From NCBI GenBank assembly GCA_007859835.1, contig SJPJ01000001.1, positions 7,745,651 to 7,809,650 of the forward strand: 64,000 nt of DNA, written 5' to 3'. The first letter of the stretch is position 1. Each line of letters opens with the position of its first letter. Of this stretch, positions 46,501 through 56,200 are shown piece after piece. The notes under the pieces were generated by a model that was given only the letters and a program-made list of their open reading frames with translations, did not search any database and was not told the origin of the DNA. The position numbers and the translations under genes were made by a program. Source of the DNA: Novipirellula herctigrandis. GTDB taxonomy: Bacteria > Planctomycetota > Planctomycetia > Pirellulales > Pirellulaceae.

Positions 46501-49420
46501 ATCCGTCGCCGTTAACGTCTCCGGCGAAGCTGATGGACGTACCGCTGCCGTCGCTACTTGATTCACCGTTGATGGTGACGCCGCTTGCCCCCAGAAAGGA
46601 CATCGTGATTGTCTCTGGCATCGTTGCGGCACCGTAAACCACGTAAGTCGCTCCACGGCCGAAATCGACGCTCGTCAAGGCAACCAACACGTCATCAAAA
46701 CCATCGCCATTGAAGTCTCCCCCTTGCCCAACGGTGCGTGCACCGGGCATCGTGACACCGGCCGAGCCGAGCGACGCGAGATCGATCGTGGCGGGCAGGT
46801 TGGGCCCACCAAAAACAAGGTATGCGGATCCCCTGGTGTGCGAACCGACAATCATGTCGTCAAAGCCGTCGCCGTTTACGTCGCCGGCGTTGTTGATGGC
46901 GTAGCCCATCCGGTCGTCATTGGCAGCGCCGAAGATCGTGACTCCGTCCGTTCCCAGTGAGGCAAGGTCGATCGTTGATGGCAGTGCTGGGCCGCCAAAG
47001 ATGACGTAGCTTTCGCCTTTTTGACTGAAGGCGTTGTTCTCACCATCTGCGAAGGGCGATCCGATCAGCACGTCCGAAAAGCCGTCACCGTTGATATCCG
47101 CCAAGCTGACTCCACTTCCGCTATCATCAAAGGTGTCAATGCCGTTGATCGTGACGCCGGACAAGCCAAGAGACGACACTTCCATTGGCGCTAGCGGCGA
47201 ATCCGTGCCATAAACCAGGTACGTCTGGCCCGATCTACCTGCCCCAGTCGCGCCAATCAAGAAGTCATCAAGCCCGTCTCCGTTGACGTCTCCGGCGCCG
47301 CCGACGTGTAAGGCAATGTCGAACGGGCTTATTCCGAAGAACGTAGTGCCCTGTCCAATGGGGAGCGAGGCTAGGTTGATGGTCATCGGATCTGACTCAA
47401 CTTTGATGGTCGCGGCATCGAGCGTGAAGACACGAAACGTCGCGTCATATATCGTTTCATCCGCTCCGCGGATCCACCCTAGGCCAATCGACACCGCATC
47501 GTCCTCGTCGCGGCGAATTACCAACGTGTTACTTTCATCGCTGATGTTCAATACGTCTTGGAGCCCCAGCGACAATGTGTTCGGACCGGTCCCTCGAATA
47601 TCGATCTGTTCGATGCCGAGAATTCGGTTGTCGGACCGGTCGGTCAGATCCAATGAGTGTCCTGAGGTTTCGAACAACAAAGTGTCAAACCCGTTACCAC
47701 CGACGATGCGGGTGAATCCCATGTCGCCGATCGAGAGCCGATCATCTCCCTCGCCGCCGCGTAGCACATCACCCCCGCCGCGTCCCAACAGCAAATCGTC
47801 ACCGCTGCCGCCGATCATCACGTTGGCCGCGATGTCGCCGGTCAGCGTTTCGGCCGCAGCCGTACCGGCGTGCGTGACGGTGCCGGTCAGATCGCCGCCA
47901 AAAATCAAGTAGCTTTCGCCCGCGGGACTGATCAATGGTGCTCCGATCACCAGATCGTCAAAGCCGTCGCCATTGAAATCCTCCGCCGTGCTGAGTGTCG
48001 AACCAATTCGATCTCCGCTAACCGCGCCGTAGGTGGAAAGCCCCGCCGCGCCCGGCAAAGAAAAATCAATGGTCGCGGGCAGCGAGTTGCTGCCGAACAT
48101 TACATACACGTCTCCAGCCGACGGTTGGTTGTCGCTTTCGCCGTCGGCGCCGTCAGCGCCGACAACAAGATCATCAAAGCCGTCGCCGTTCAGGTCACCA
48201 GCACGGCTGACTGCGATGCCGTGATTGTCTTGTGTGTCGCCATAGAGAATGACATCGGCCGCACCGGGGGTTTGCAGGTCGATACTAGCTGGCAACGACT
48301 CGCCACCAAATATCAGGTAGCTTTCCCCAGCTTGCAAACGTGTGTTGGAGAGCGATCCGGCAAACGGTGCCCCGATCAACAGATCATCGAAACCGTCGCC
48401 ATTGACATCGCCTGCGCCGCTGACCGCAGAGCCGCTTCGGTCATCTGCGTCCGTTCCAAAAATGGTCAACCCGTGGAAGGAGAGATTAGATTGCGTGATC
48501 GCGGTTGTTCGCCTTTGATCGAAACCAAAGATCAAATAACTTTCGCCCGACAGATTTCTGGCGTCGGCGGCGCCGTTGCTACGCGGTGCGCCGACGATTA
48601 TATCGTCCCTGCCGTCGCCGTTGACGTCACCCGCGTTGCTGATGGATTGCCCGCTGTTGTCGCTGGTATCCGCAAGATCGATCAGTAGTCCTGCCGCGCC
48701 AAGCGAATCAAGGTCGATCGTGCCCGGCAGCAACGGCTCGCCATAAACAAGGTAAGCCTTGCCGGAATCGGATGTGGTCACAGTGCCGTCAGCCAGCGGT
48801 GCGCCGATCAGCAAGTCGGCGTAGCCGTCGCCGTTAAAGTCACCCGCGCTGCTGACCGCGTACCCGCTCACGTCGCCGACACTGCCACCCCGGATCACGA
48901 CGCCGGCCGATCCTAGGTTCGCTAGGTCAATCGTCCCCGGTAACGACGTGGAACCGAAAATGAGAAAGCTTTCCCCTTCGCCGGTCTCTCCAGTAGCCTT
49001 GTCGGCTCCCGGTGCACCGACGAGCAGATCGTCCAAACCGTCTCCGTTGACATCGCCAGCACCACTGACAGCTCGACCACTCCAGTCATTGGCATCGGCG
49101 CCAAAGATGGTCAGCCCGCCGGCACCGAGATTTCCCAGATCGATCGTCGCCGCCGGAGTGGAGGTGCCAAACACGACATAGCTCTCACCTGCACGCGACT
49201 TTGCATTTTCGCTCGCCGCCGCAAACTCGGCACCGATAATCAGGTCGTCAAAGCCGTCGCCGTTAACGTCGCCCGCGTTGCTGACCGAAAACCCTGATTG
49301 ATCGCCCGCGTCGACACCGTAGATCGTCGTCAACAATCGTCGGTCTTCCAATCGCTCGGCAAAAAGACGGCGGCGATTTGTACGATTGAGTCTTGGTTTT
49401 GACTTTCTACGAAAAAACAT
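40565..49420 (-). CDS. Giant multidomain surface protein, 2951 residues
   Basis: The start at 49420 has an AGGGAAG ribosome binding site. Residues about 17-30 (RRLFAERLEDRRLL) match the LEPR-XLL sorting-type motif of planctomycete exported giants. FG-GAP/integrin-alpha repeats (NAGDVNGDGFDDL) fill about 35-530 and 730-1150. Each block ends in an RTX-like calcium motif (about 555 and 1167, GGSGDDLLLGRGGGD). A Calx-beta-like domain is at about 1310-1410, one divergent and seven near-identical Ig-like repeats at about 1410-2180, three HYR-like repeats to about 2435, a GEVED domain (FDFGDAPTTYP) to about 2595, and a dockerin-type pair (GDVNNDGNVTAIDAL) at about 2790-2860. Adhesion or matrix role is inferred. 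Confidence 0.93.
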   Translation of the reverse strand: MFFRRKSKPRLNRTNRRRLFAERLEDRRLLTTIYGVDAGDQSGFSVSNAGDVNGDGFDDLIIGAEFAAASENAKSRAGESYVVFGTSTPAATIDLGNLGAGGLTIFGADANDWSGRAVSGAGDVNGDGLDDLLVGAPGADKATGETGEGESFLIFGSTSLPGTIDLANLGSAGVVIRGGSVGDVSGYAVSSAGDFNGDGYADLLIGAPLADGTVTTSDSGKAYLVYGEPLLPGTIDLDSLGAAGLLIDLADTSDNSGQSISNAGDVNGDGRDDIIVGAPRSNGAADARNLSGESYLIFGFDQRRTTAITQSNLSFHGLTIFGTDADDRSGSAVSGAGDVNGDGFDDLLIGAPFAGSLSNTRLQAGESYLIFGGESLPASIDLQTPGAADVILYGDTQDNHGIAVSRAGDLNGDGFDDLVVGADGADGESDNQPSAGDVYVMFGSNSLPATIDFSLPGAAGLSTYGAVSGDRIGSTLSTAEDFNGDGFDDLVIGAPLISPAGESYLIFGGDLTGTVTHAGTAAAETLTGDIAANVMIGGSGDDLLLGRGGGDVLRGGEGDDRLSIGDMGFTRIVGGNGFDTLLFETSGHSLDLTDRSDNRILGIEQIDIRGTGPNTLSLGLQDVLNISDESNTLVIRRDEDDAVSIGLGWIRGADETIYDATFRVFTLDAATIKVESDPMTINLASLPIGQGTTFFGISPFDIALHVGGAGDVNGDGLDDFLIGATGAGRSGQTYLVYGTDSPLAPMEVSSLGLSGVTINGIDTFDDSGSGVSLADINGDGFSDVLIGSPFADGENNAFSQKGESYVIFGGPALPSTIDLASLGTDGVTIFGAANDDRMGYAINNAGDVNGDGFDDMIVGSHTRGSAYLVFGGPNLPATIDLASLGSAGVTMPGARTVGQGGDFNGDGFDDVLVALTSVDFGRGATYVVYGAATMPETITMSFLGASGVTINGESSSDGSGTSISFAGDVNGDGFDDLITGSLRGRSHVVFGGSSLPSMINLLTLGTGGVEFFAVDSESLSVGGAGDVNGDGFDDLLVGSPSGDGIDQSKVGSGETYIIFGSTVLPPVINAAVSLAGITIYGVDSSDSSGVTVDIAGDVNGDGFDDILIGASSDGANNGTSGAGESHLVLGSDFLSTVTHKGGSQADSLTGDKETNVMIGGRGDDELVGAGGRDVLRGGEGDDILAVGDLTFARLVGGNGFDTLRLDTGGVTLDLTTLPDNRILGIEQIDIVGTGDNTLTLDLQEVLNISDESNTLVVRKDADDTVNVGAGWIQQPGEWIDGGTYHVFTQGAAILKIQTPPIGINLTVSLSEAAENEVSVVTVTATNDSNVTGNQTVDLVVTGIGISPGDFSLSASQIVILDGQSSGSVTFTVVDDEVVESLTETATLTISNPTSGLNVGIASQNVNITDNDFLTPVIDSGAASPSNLSPIPLTVDFGGSVTGFDLSDLSVLGATTSNLVDLTGGRFSFDLTPSADGAITVDIGAAAAKDVGGKDTLAASQFAIISDRTLPTPTITGPASPTSSDPFNVTIEFGESVSGFVIGDVTVGGGTASNLVDDGNGSFTATIDATADGLVTVDVAADVTVDGAGNPNIAATQFSIVVDTTLPTPMITGPGSPTSSDPFTVTIDFGESVSGFVIGDVTVGGGTASNLIDNGNGNFTATIDAATDGLVTVDVAADVAIDDASNSNDAATQFSVVVDTTDPAPTITGPASPTSSDPFTVTIDFGESVSGFVIGDVTVGGGTASKLADNGNGSFTATIDAIVDGLVTIDVAANVAVDDVGNPNIAASQFSIVVDSSVPAPTITGPTSPTSSDPFIVTIDFGETVTGFVIGDITVEGGTASNLVDNGNGSFTASINATADGAVTVNVASNVTVDDAGNSNNAATQFSIIVDTLAPVPIITGPAGPTNSDPFIVTIDFGETVTGFVIGDITVGGGTASNLVDSGNGSFTATIDAITDGVVTVDVGANVAVDDAGNSNDAASQFAIVVDTNVPKPTITGPASPTSSDPFNVTIDFGETVNSFEISDVTVRSGTATNLVDNGNGSFTATIDATTDGVVTVNVAANVAIDDAGNPNVAASRFSIVVDTTAPAPTITGPASPTSSDLFTVTIEFGESVTGFVIGDITVESGTASNLIDNGNGSFTATIDATADGNVSVGVAAGVTSDQAGNSNLAATPVVVVVDTTPPNPTAPTNRIVEGNAVGGTSDTDAAIQSFLVGASATDNIDASVTITHDAPAFFPVGDTLVTFTAVDDAGNSATATATVTVIDTTTPTITAPADITVEGDTTGGAAKANAAIAVFLAAATGSDIVDDSLTITDDAPAVLPVGDTLVTFTTVDDAGNSATATATVTVIDTTRPTITAPADITVEANVVGGAEATQAAVHAFLTSAVSTDNVDDAPVITHDGPAVFPPGETTVTFTATDDAGNITSDTATVTVTVSFDFGDAPTTYPVTRLQDGARHLAGSLFLGTVIDVDADGQPDAGAAGDDNAGDADEDGVVAAASLVVDASTTTTSSFRVTASEAGKLDTWIDFDGDGIWDVPGEQIFDSFDVVAGVNLISFTVPAGATAGDTAARFRLSRDGNLEPTGEAADGEVEDYIVSILDGNVAGGASAIIDLAGDSMMMVQMGDLVVRAGDTEIFRARTDNVGTLNLSGGASVESVTIDTSSGLAEAAHVTLDGGDGADSLVVIGDGGEIDLMGSTVRAVNFEMLDLSFADKNVVRLDAASVAALSPDARRIRIITSKGDKVDISDADDWRMSDPVRENGKFYLTAANVNGGGETIEVQHVHVWHNFLRPGDVNNDGNVTAIDALRVINELTQRDFSDGNTQKLSEAIEVNGWPNAYLDLNADGRATALDALLVINDLVLQKIAGESGEGEVAASLIKPVREHESHEREKQNEYTLFELETPVETPTGTVMVTDTLPVSQIVPLADVARETSKSTEAVDRLLSDDSFLDGLNM
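42880..44900 (-). repeat. Seven tandem Ig-like repeat units of about 288 bp
   Basis: Each unit codes for about 96 residues beginning ITGPASPTSSDPFTVTIDFG and ending in NxAATQFSIVVD. The units differ at few positions. The high identity implies recent amplification or gene conversion, and length variation between strains is expected. Confidence 0.92.
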
Positions 49421-49442
49421 TTTGCATCTTCCCTTGGTATGA

Positions 49443-50510
49443 CTAGTTTTCTAGTCTCAACACTCTGCGAATCTCGTCGGTCTTGAATCCGAGTGCTTGT
49501 GGACGGTTCACATCAGCCAAGGCGACTACGTCGTACAACTCTGTCACCACGCCTTCGATCCGTACCCAATGAACAACGTCTCCGCTGCGCAAGTCGATTA
49601 CGTGCAGTCCGCAACTCGCTTCGGCGTCGGTCGACGCCAGGTTGTCATCCAATTGCAGCCCCGAAAAAGTCTTGTTTTCTCGCGACTTCGAGAGGCCCAC
49701 AATCGCATAGTCACCGTGAAACGCTAACCCGCGCAAGTAACCCGGACAGAACGCGACTTGCTCGAACGTTCCCGAGTCGCGATCAATGAACCCGAAGTGA
49801 CCGGTGCCGGAATTTAACAACCACAAGCGATCTCGATAGACCCGCGGTGAATGCGGCATCGATAGTCCATCGGCAATGATCTCATTGGATTCAACATCGA
49901 TCACACAACCGCCGTTGTGCCGCCGGTCGCGCCAACCATCGGCCACATCCGACTGGCTGACCGCCGTGACGTACTTTGCTTTGCCATCTTCCAACGCTAG
50001 GCCATTCAAGTGACAGCGATCCTCGGCTGCCAGCCGGCTGATAAAGGACGGCTTCCACAACGAACTAAAACTATGTGTCTCGCTTAGAGTCGCCAAACAA
50101 CTGAATAACGTGTTGACGAACACCACTCGCCCCGAGTCATCTACCGCCACGTCGTGGATATCCAGATCGCCGGTAATGTAGCTGACTTGTGGCACGTACA
50201 AACGGTCGCTGCCGGACGCAAGCTGCCCCGGTTGCAGCACGTTCTCAAACCGATACATCTGATACAGCGACGACATCCAAAGCGTCTGACCGTCACCCCA
50301 CAGACCAAGACATCGATTGAAGGTTCGTTCAAAAACAGCCAGACGACCAGTGTCGATCTGCGAACCGACGAAAAAGAGTTTGCCCGCCTGGTAGGTGGTG
50401 AAGGCAAGGCTCATCCGCTGCTCTTGGAGCCACTCGGGAAACTGGCGCGAGCAGGTCAGCTCAAACAGAGGCTGCCCGCCTGTAGGTAGGTTTGTTGGAA
50501 CGGATGCCAT
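49443..50510 (-). CDS. TIGR03032 (DUF4915) family protein
   Basis: A 355-residue protein without signal peptide. Family-typical stretches are LAFTTYQAGKLFFVGSQIDT (about residues 36-55), the MYRFENVL block at about 85, HDVAVDDSGRVVFVNTLFSC (about 119-138) and LNGLALEDGKAKYVTAV (about 168-184), consistent with a six-bladed propeller. It ends 22 bp before the giant gene start on the same strand, so the two are almost certainly co-transcribed. The family is uncharacterised and often sits next to very large repeat proteins; a role in their modification or export is inferred only. Confidence 0.85.
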   Translation of the reverse strand: MASVPTNLPTGGQPLFELTCSRQFPEWLQEQRMSLAFTTYQAGKLFFVGSQIDTGRLAVFERTFNRCLGLWGDGQTLWMSSLYQMYRFENVLQPGQLASGSDRLYVPQVSYITGDLDIHDVAVDDSGRVVFVNTLFSCLATLSETHSFSSLWKPSFISRLAAEDRCHLNGLALEDGKAKYVTAVSQSDVADGWRDRRHNGGCVIDVESNEIIADGLSMPHSPRVYRDRLWLLNSGTGHFGFIDRDSGTFEQVAFCPGYLRGLAFHGDYAIVGLSKSRENKTFSGLQLDDNLASTDAEASCGLHVIDLRSGDVVHWVRIEGVVTELYDVVALADVNRPQALGFKTDEIRRVLRLEN

Positions 50511-51289
50511 GGACGACTCGTTCGTTTAGGCTCAGGCCTGGGAGAGCTCCTCGCCGAATCATTCGGAACCAGCCCGCCAGATACCGTATTCATGTGGACG
50601 GTTATTGTATCTGAACCGAGGGCGCAAAAGTACTCTCTGCGTCCCTTACATCCTGGAAAGAGACATTTGCAGCACTCCTAGGGAAGTTCCATTGGCCGAT
50701 CAATTTGTTGTTTGGGGATTTCGTGAGCGAAGAATAGGCGAGAGAGACTCGCGTTTGATGGCTAATCGTAATTTCACAGGCCTAACGAAATTACTGCAAG
50801 AAGGATCGATCCGGTACGTCACCACATGAAGGCAAAGCCGTCACACCACCCGCCGAGTATACGACTTCAGATGTCCGCCAAGTCGCTCGCGACAAACCAC
50901 ATCTTCTTTCGAAAACTTTACCGTCACGCACCGGCGGCAAATGGTCGCAGGCAGCGTGCCCACGTTCGGTATTGGACCAGATCGAAGTTCCTTTCAGCAG
51001 ATGATCCAGGTGCGCGTTGGATAGCCATTAATCGCGAATTCGGTCGTTGGGCAGAGGTGATCGCGGCAGCCAATGCTGAGTGACGGGCGTATTTGAATGG
51101 GGAGAATAGGGCCCCCACATCCATTCGTGTTAACTCACCCGTTTTAAAGGTATCGGCCGTGGTTACTCGACTTCGGCCAGAGTTCTTGTCGAGAGCATTG
51201 TGTACCGGGAGCGTTGTGTGCCGGGGGCATTGGAAGCGTCGATCTTGGGTACGCTTCCTGGCGATCTTGGTCTTGGCTTCGCGTCTGTC
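50511..51289. other. 779-bp region, no supported gene
   Basis: Short frames only. Near 51195-51233 an imperfect 16-bp tandem (GCATTGTGTACCGGGA, then GCGTTGTGTGCCGGGG, then GCATTGG) is visible. GGAAGCGT and ACGCTTCC (about 51232-51260) form an inverted repeat just beyond the 3' end of the radical SAM gene and might act as its terminator, but no T-run follows. Confidence 0.4.
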
Positions 51290-52366
51290 TCACGTGGGCG
51301 GCTGATACATACAGAGCGGATCTTCGGCCAGTGGGTCGCCGGTAGCCGCGTAGGCGCGACCGCGCGAGCCACCACACAGGTCCTTCAGATCACAGGCACC
51401 ACAGCGACCGCCCAGCGCCGATGTGTCGCGCAGACTGGTGAACAGTTCCGACTCTCGATAGATGGTGATCGGGTCGCTCTCGCGTACCGATCCCGCACTG
51501 AGCGGCAAGAAGCCAGAGGGCATAATGTCGCCTCGGTAGGAAATGAACATGATGCCGTTGCCATCTCGCATCCCCGCGCCGGGCACACGTGGCGGACCGT
51601 CGCCGCCCTGCCGCTTCGCAAGCACGCGACGATACTGGGGCGCTTCGGTGGTCGCGATCACGAAGTTCGACTTAGGGCCCATCTCGAGCAGCCACTGGAA
51701 CAAGTCCTCGGCCTGTTCGGGCTCGATCTGTCGGAGCAACTCACCTCGCCCCGTGGTCACCAAGAAAAAAAGGCTCCAGCGTTTCGGTTTCATTTCGCCG
51801 ACGCGCTCGTGAATCGCAGGCATGTCGCTGAGCGTATCCGCCGTGACCAGCGTGTTGACCTGCATGGGGATCTTCGCCTCGGCGATATGCGCAGCTGCCT
51901 CCATCGTCCGATCAAAGCATCCAGGAATACCACGTAGATCGTCGTGGCGTGAGGCGTTCGATCCGTCGAGACTGAGCGACATGGCGCCCACGCCGTGTTC
52001 CTTGAGCTGAAACACGGCCTCGCGGGTCAGCTTCGGCGTCACGCTGGGCGCAACGTCAACGTGAAGCTTTAAGGACTTCGCATAGTCCATGATCTCGAAG
52101 AAATCGGGGCGCTCCAGCGGATCGCCTCCGGTCAGCACCACCACCGGCATCGGCTTGGCCTCAGCCAGGGCACGCAGCACGCTAAAGGCTTCTTCCTTGG
52201 TAAGCTCGTCCGGAAGGCGTTCTTTGATTGCCTCGGCCCGGCAGTGCTTGCACGCAAGCCCGCAAGCCCGCGTCAGCTCCCAATACACGCGGCGCGGAGC
52301 CTTGGTGTATCGGTAGCCCGGCTCGGGCGCAAAGGCTGCGTGGGGGTGTTGATGCGGATGAGGCAT
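51290..52366 (-). CDS. Radical SAM/SPASM protein, TIGR04053-like
   Basis: A 358-residue enzyme. The [4Fe-4S]/SAM motif is CGLACKHC (about residues 35-42), followed by VVLTGGDPLERPDFFEIMDY (about 75-94). The C-terminal SPASM domain has cysteines in GGRCGACDLKDLCGGSRGRA, binding auxiliary clusters. A His-rich N-terminus (MPHPHQHPHAAF) is unusual. The layout is that of the alternative-heme/peptide-modifying branch (AhbD- and NirJ-like). No small precursor peptide or heme gene is visible nearby, so substrate is unknown. Confidence 0.87.
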   Translation of the reverse strand: MPHPHQHPHAAFAPEPGYRYTKAPRRVYWELTRACGLACKHCRAEAIKERLPDELTKEEAFSVLRALAEAKPMPVVVLTGGDPLERPDFFEIMDYAKSLKLHVDVAPSVTPKLTREAVFQLKEHGVGAMSLSLDGSNASRHDDLRGIPGCFDRTMEAAAHIAEAKIPMQVNTLVTADTLSDMPAIHERVGEMKPKRWSLFFLVTTGRGELLRQIEPEQAEDLFQWLLEMGPKSNFVIATTEAPQYRRVLAKRQGGDGPPRVPGAGMRDGNGIMFISYRGDIMPSGFLPLSAGSVRESDPITIYRESELFTSLRDTSALGGRCGACDLKDLCGGSRGRAYAATGDPLAEDPLCMYQPPT

Positions 52367-52659
52367 GAGTCCTTCCGATAGGGTTTGAAATGATAAAAGC
52401 CGCGCGGTGCGTCGGATAGCGATTTAAATTCTGAGTGGTGTCTGATTTTTCCTAGACAACCGAAATGCATTCTAGTCGTCGGGCCAGATTTTTGCACTGC
52501 GGAGGAGAACACGGGCCAAGACGCAAATTCCGCTGGCGAGACGCAGAGTTTAGTATTAATCTCCCATTCTCCCCAGTTCTCCAATCACGTAATCCGGACT
52601 TTTTCGGAAACATACGTGCGAGCGATCAGGCCGACCGCGCGTTGGCCAACTCTGGAAGG

Positions 52660-53210
52660 TGGCTCTGATCCTAGGGATGAGTCGGGAAAGCGATTCGACA
52701 CCGACGATGTGTTGACAATGGTTGCAACTTGCGACGTTTTTCTCTGTTCTTCCAAAAACCGCATCGCGGTGTTGGTCATGTTAATTGTGCTGTCGTAATA
52801 GACGACGTTTCTCATGGCACCACGAAGGACGGAATCGTTTTGCTGCGAATCGATGTCTTCGCTGTTAAAACGCAGTACCAGCTAGACGTTGTTATGGGAC
52901 GCAATGGCCCGCACCGCTGCAGGCATTCGCTGATAATTGTCGTAATCGATTTTGGCCTCGGCGTCACCCAGCTCTCTCTATTTGTGAACTCAGTACAACC
53001 GGAATGTCGATTCCAGATCCGCCATATATTCTTCTTGTCTGGCGTAGTCGGCCGTACCGACCTTTAGTGTTTTCAGTTGCTCCATGGACTGTTTCAAGGT
53101 GTCTCGTTTTTGTTTGAGTTCGGCCTTGCCATTTTCAAGTCGGCTTCGATCTTGCTGACTTGTGCCTTGAACTCCGGAAGATTCTTAAGAATGTAGGTGA
53201 CTATCGTCCA
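52660..53210 (-). pseudogene. Broken OmpH/Skp-like periplasmic chaperone
   Basis: On the reverse strand, pieces read YILKNLPEFKAQVSKIEADL, then in another frame ELKQKRDTLKQSMEQLKTLK and GTADYARQEEYMADLE, then AEAKIDYDNYQRM and LVLRFNSEDIDSQQNDSVLR. These match the coiled-coil and C-terminal core of planctomycete OmpH-family proteins in order. At least one frameshift and several in-frame stops (two near 52985, one near 52892) are present, and no clear start exists. Confidence 0.75.
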
Positions 53211-53237
53211 TCGAGATGCTGCTAATCGCCAGGTTTG

Positions 53238-56200
53238 CTACTCGATCACAATGATTCGTGGTGGATATGACGGTGAGTGAATTTCGTGAATGCTACCGTC
53301 CTCACTCTCGACAACGAAGACACCACCAATCCGCGCGTTCAGGGTCGCGTTTTGGGATGGTTCGATTCGTGTGATTCGCCCTCGCCTCCCTGCGGGCGTG
53401 ATTGGGAACACCAATAGCTTCGTTTCTGTTTGGTTGGTGAAGCTTAATTCCGCGTGCCAGCGTCCTGAATTCGGATTCGAATGAATCGCGGGTGTCATTC
53501 GAAGTTGCTTCCTTGGATGTGACTCGATCAATTGCTCGGTCAAGCGATCGATTAGTTCTTGAGGGGCCGACTCCACGATGTTTTCGCTTTCGATGTCGCC
53601 GTTTCGATGATCGTAAAGTTCGCGATCGGTCACCGATCCAGTCTCAAAGTCCCGCCATTCGATAAAGCGATAGTCGTCTGTCCGCATTGAATAGCCTATG
53701 TACTGACGATCATCAAGGTATCGGTAGTATTGACTCATTGCCGTGTCATGCACTTTGGTTGTGGTGTCTTTCAAAACCGGCACGAGGCTGCGTCCATCGA
53801 CAAAGTCTGGAGAGTCGATCCCGGCAAGTTCGCAGAGCGTTGGGTAAAGGTCCAGCAACTCCGCCAATTGGTCGGTCGTCTGTCCCGCTGTCTTCATCTC
53901 TGGATTTGCGATGATTAACGGCACCCTCGCGTCGATTTCATAGTTCGTCATCTTTCCCCAACCGCGGTTCTCACCGAATTTCCACCCGTGATCACTCCAT
54001 AAGACAACGATCGTGTTTTCAGCGAGACCTTCTTCCTCAAGAGCATCGAGTAGCCGACCGATTTGAGCGTCCACATAGCTAACGCAGGCGTAGTATCCAT
54101 GAACCAGATGGCGTCGTTTTTCCAGTGGCAATTCCGTGTCATCCCATGGTTTGGGCATGTCGATTAGATCAACGTAATGCGACAACTCACTGTTGTTACT
54201 CGGTGCGTAAGCCGGCGTGTTAGGAATCACGTGTTGATCCTCCAGCACCGGCAACTTGGATGGATCGTGCATGTCCCAATACTTTTTGGGCGCGACCCAA
54301 GCTAGGTGCGGTCGAATGTACCCCATCGCGAGAAAGAACGGTTCGGGTTGCTTCCCCAGGCGACGCAAGTCTTCGATTGCCATATCGGTTCGAGCACCGT
54401 CGAGCAGTTCGTTCTCAGGCAAATCGGGTGCGGCGGTGCTAGGGTTTCGTAGGTTATTTTTTCGCCAATCATTGGGAGGCAGTTCCTTCATCGCCGCTTT
54501 TACTTTCTCGCGAGTCCCTTCGGGGTACGGGTTAGGAAGCGATCTCATTTCGCGTATTGGCTCACTCCATGACTGCGGGTCGGGGGTTGGATTGTGATAG
54601 ATTTTGCCGTGGCTCACGGCGGTGTAACCGAACTTGCGAAACCACTGAGGCATCGTTACTGCGTCCGGCTTGGCCTCGCGAAAGTGAATGGGTAACGTCC
54701 AAACACCCAAGTTATCCGGACACAGACCAGTCATCAAACTGGCTCTTGACGGATTACACACCGCAACTTGGCAGTAAGCCCGATTAAACTGCACACCTCT
54801 GAGCGCCAAGCCATCCATGTTCGGTGTGATCGCATTGGAGTCACCATAGCATCCCAACGACGGCCGCAAGTCATCCACAGCGATGAACAATACATTGGGG
54901 TGTTTTTGTGACGCAGTCTTGCTTGTTGATTCACGCTGGGCCTGAATCGCCATCAGAGTTTCAGTCGTTCGGGCATAGAGGACTCCATCCGAAATCGCTG
55001 GCGTGGCGAAGCACGGATGCCCCATTTCGTTCTTGGCTAAAATTTTGAACTGAGGACCTGCCTGCACGACATACATCTTTCCATCTTCAGAGGGAAAGTA
55101 AATTTTGTCCTCAGCGGCAACCAACGATGCGGAAATGGAAGCACTGCTGCCGAGTCGTTCCTCGTAAACCTTCTCTCCGGTCATCGCGTGAAAGCAACGC
55201 ACAACACCATTTGTGTTGCCAAAATACAGGTAGTCGCCCCAAGCCACAGGCGTTGACATGTAGCTGCCACCCCGGTCGACTTTCCAAACCACGCCTTTCT
55301 CAGCCGCTGAATCGGATTCGCTCAAGTTGCCTTGGGCGGTGGTAGCAATCGCATAGATCGGTGACGGCCCACCATGAGCACTGGTGATGTAGATTCGATC
55401 TTGGTAGACGAATGGAGTTGGGATGGGATTGTCGCCACCTCCTTCGATCCGCCATCGTTCATCGCCGGTTTCAAGGTCGTAGGAAACAATCCAAGGCCAA
55501 CCGTTAACAACGACTTGCGTTATATCGTCGCTTTTGTGAATGAGCGCGGTCCCCCAACTTCGTTCGCAATCACCTTGACGCGACTTTCGCCAAAGCTCTT
55601 CACCGTCCGATAGACGTATCGCTATCACATAAGGATTCGCGGGGGCATCGCAAACCAATACAATGCGGTCGTCATGGATGGCGGGAGAGCTCGCATAGCC
55701 CCAACCGATTCCATACTTGCTAACATTGACGATGCCCAAGTCACGTTGCCAAAGCAGGTTGCCGTCGTGGTCGTAGCAATAAAGGCCTTCGGAACCAAAG
55801 AAGGCGACAACATGATTGGCATCGGCAGCGATCGTCGTGTTGGCATGGGTCGCCTTGGCATGACGAGTCGCTTTGGGCTTGCCTTTACAAGCAGCTCTAC
55901 GCCATTTTTCCTCACCGGTTGCTTTCTCGTAACACAGCACCCACCACGTTTGCTCACCCTCATCGTCGACCGCGTCGATGTTTCCATTTCGACCGACGTT
56001 CAGCGGTGCCTCGCCACTCGTTGGCACAGCAGTGGCAAGGAAAATTTTGTCGCCAATGATGGTTGGGCTCGCGTGCCCGAGTCCAGGAACGAAGACTTCC
56101 CAACGAATCGCTTCGTCGTTCGGGTCCGTCGCATCCCACGACGGAGCGATCGCTTGATCGTGAGCGACACCTCGCCCGCCCGGGCCTCGAAAACCTGGCC

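Noticed and set aside
41145-49181. Other Ser/Pro-rich forward frames across the giant gene
   Set aside because: All are antisense shadows of the Asp/Gly-rich FG-GAP and Ig repeats.
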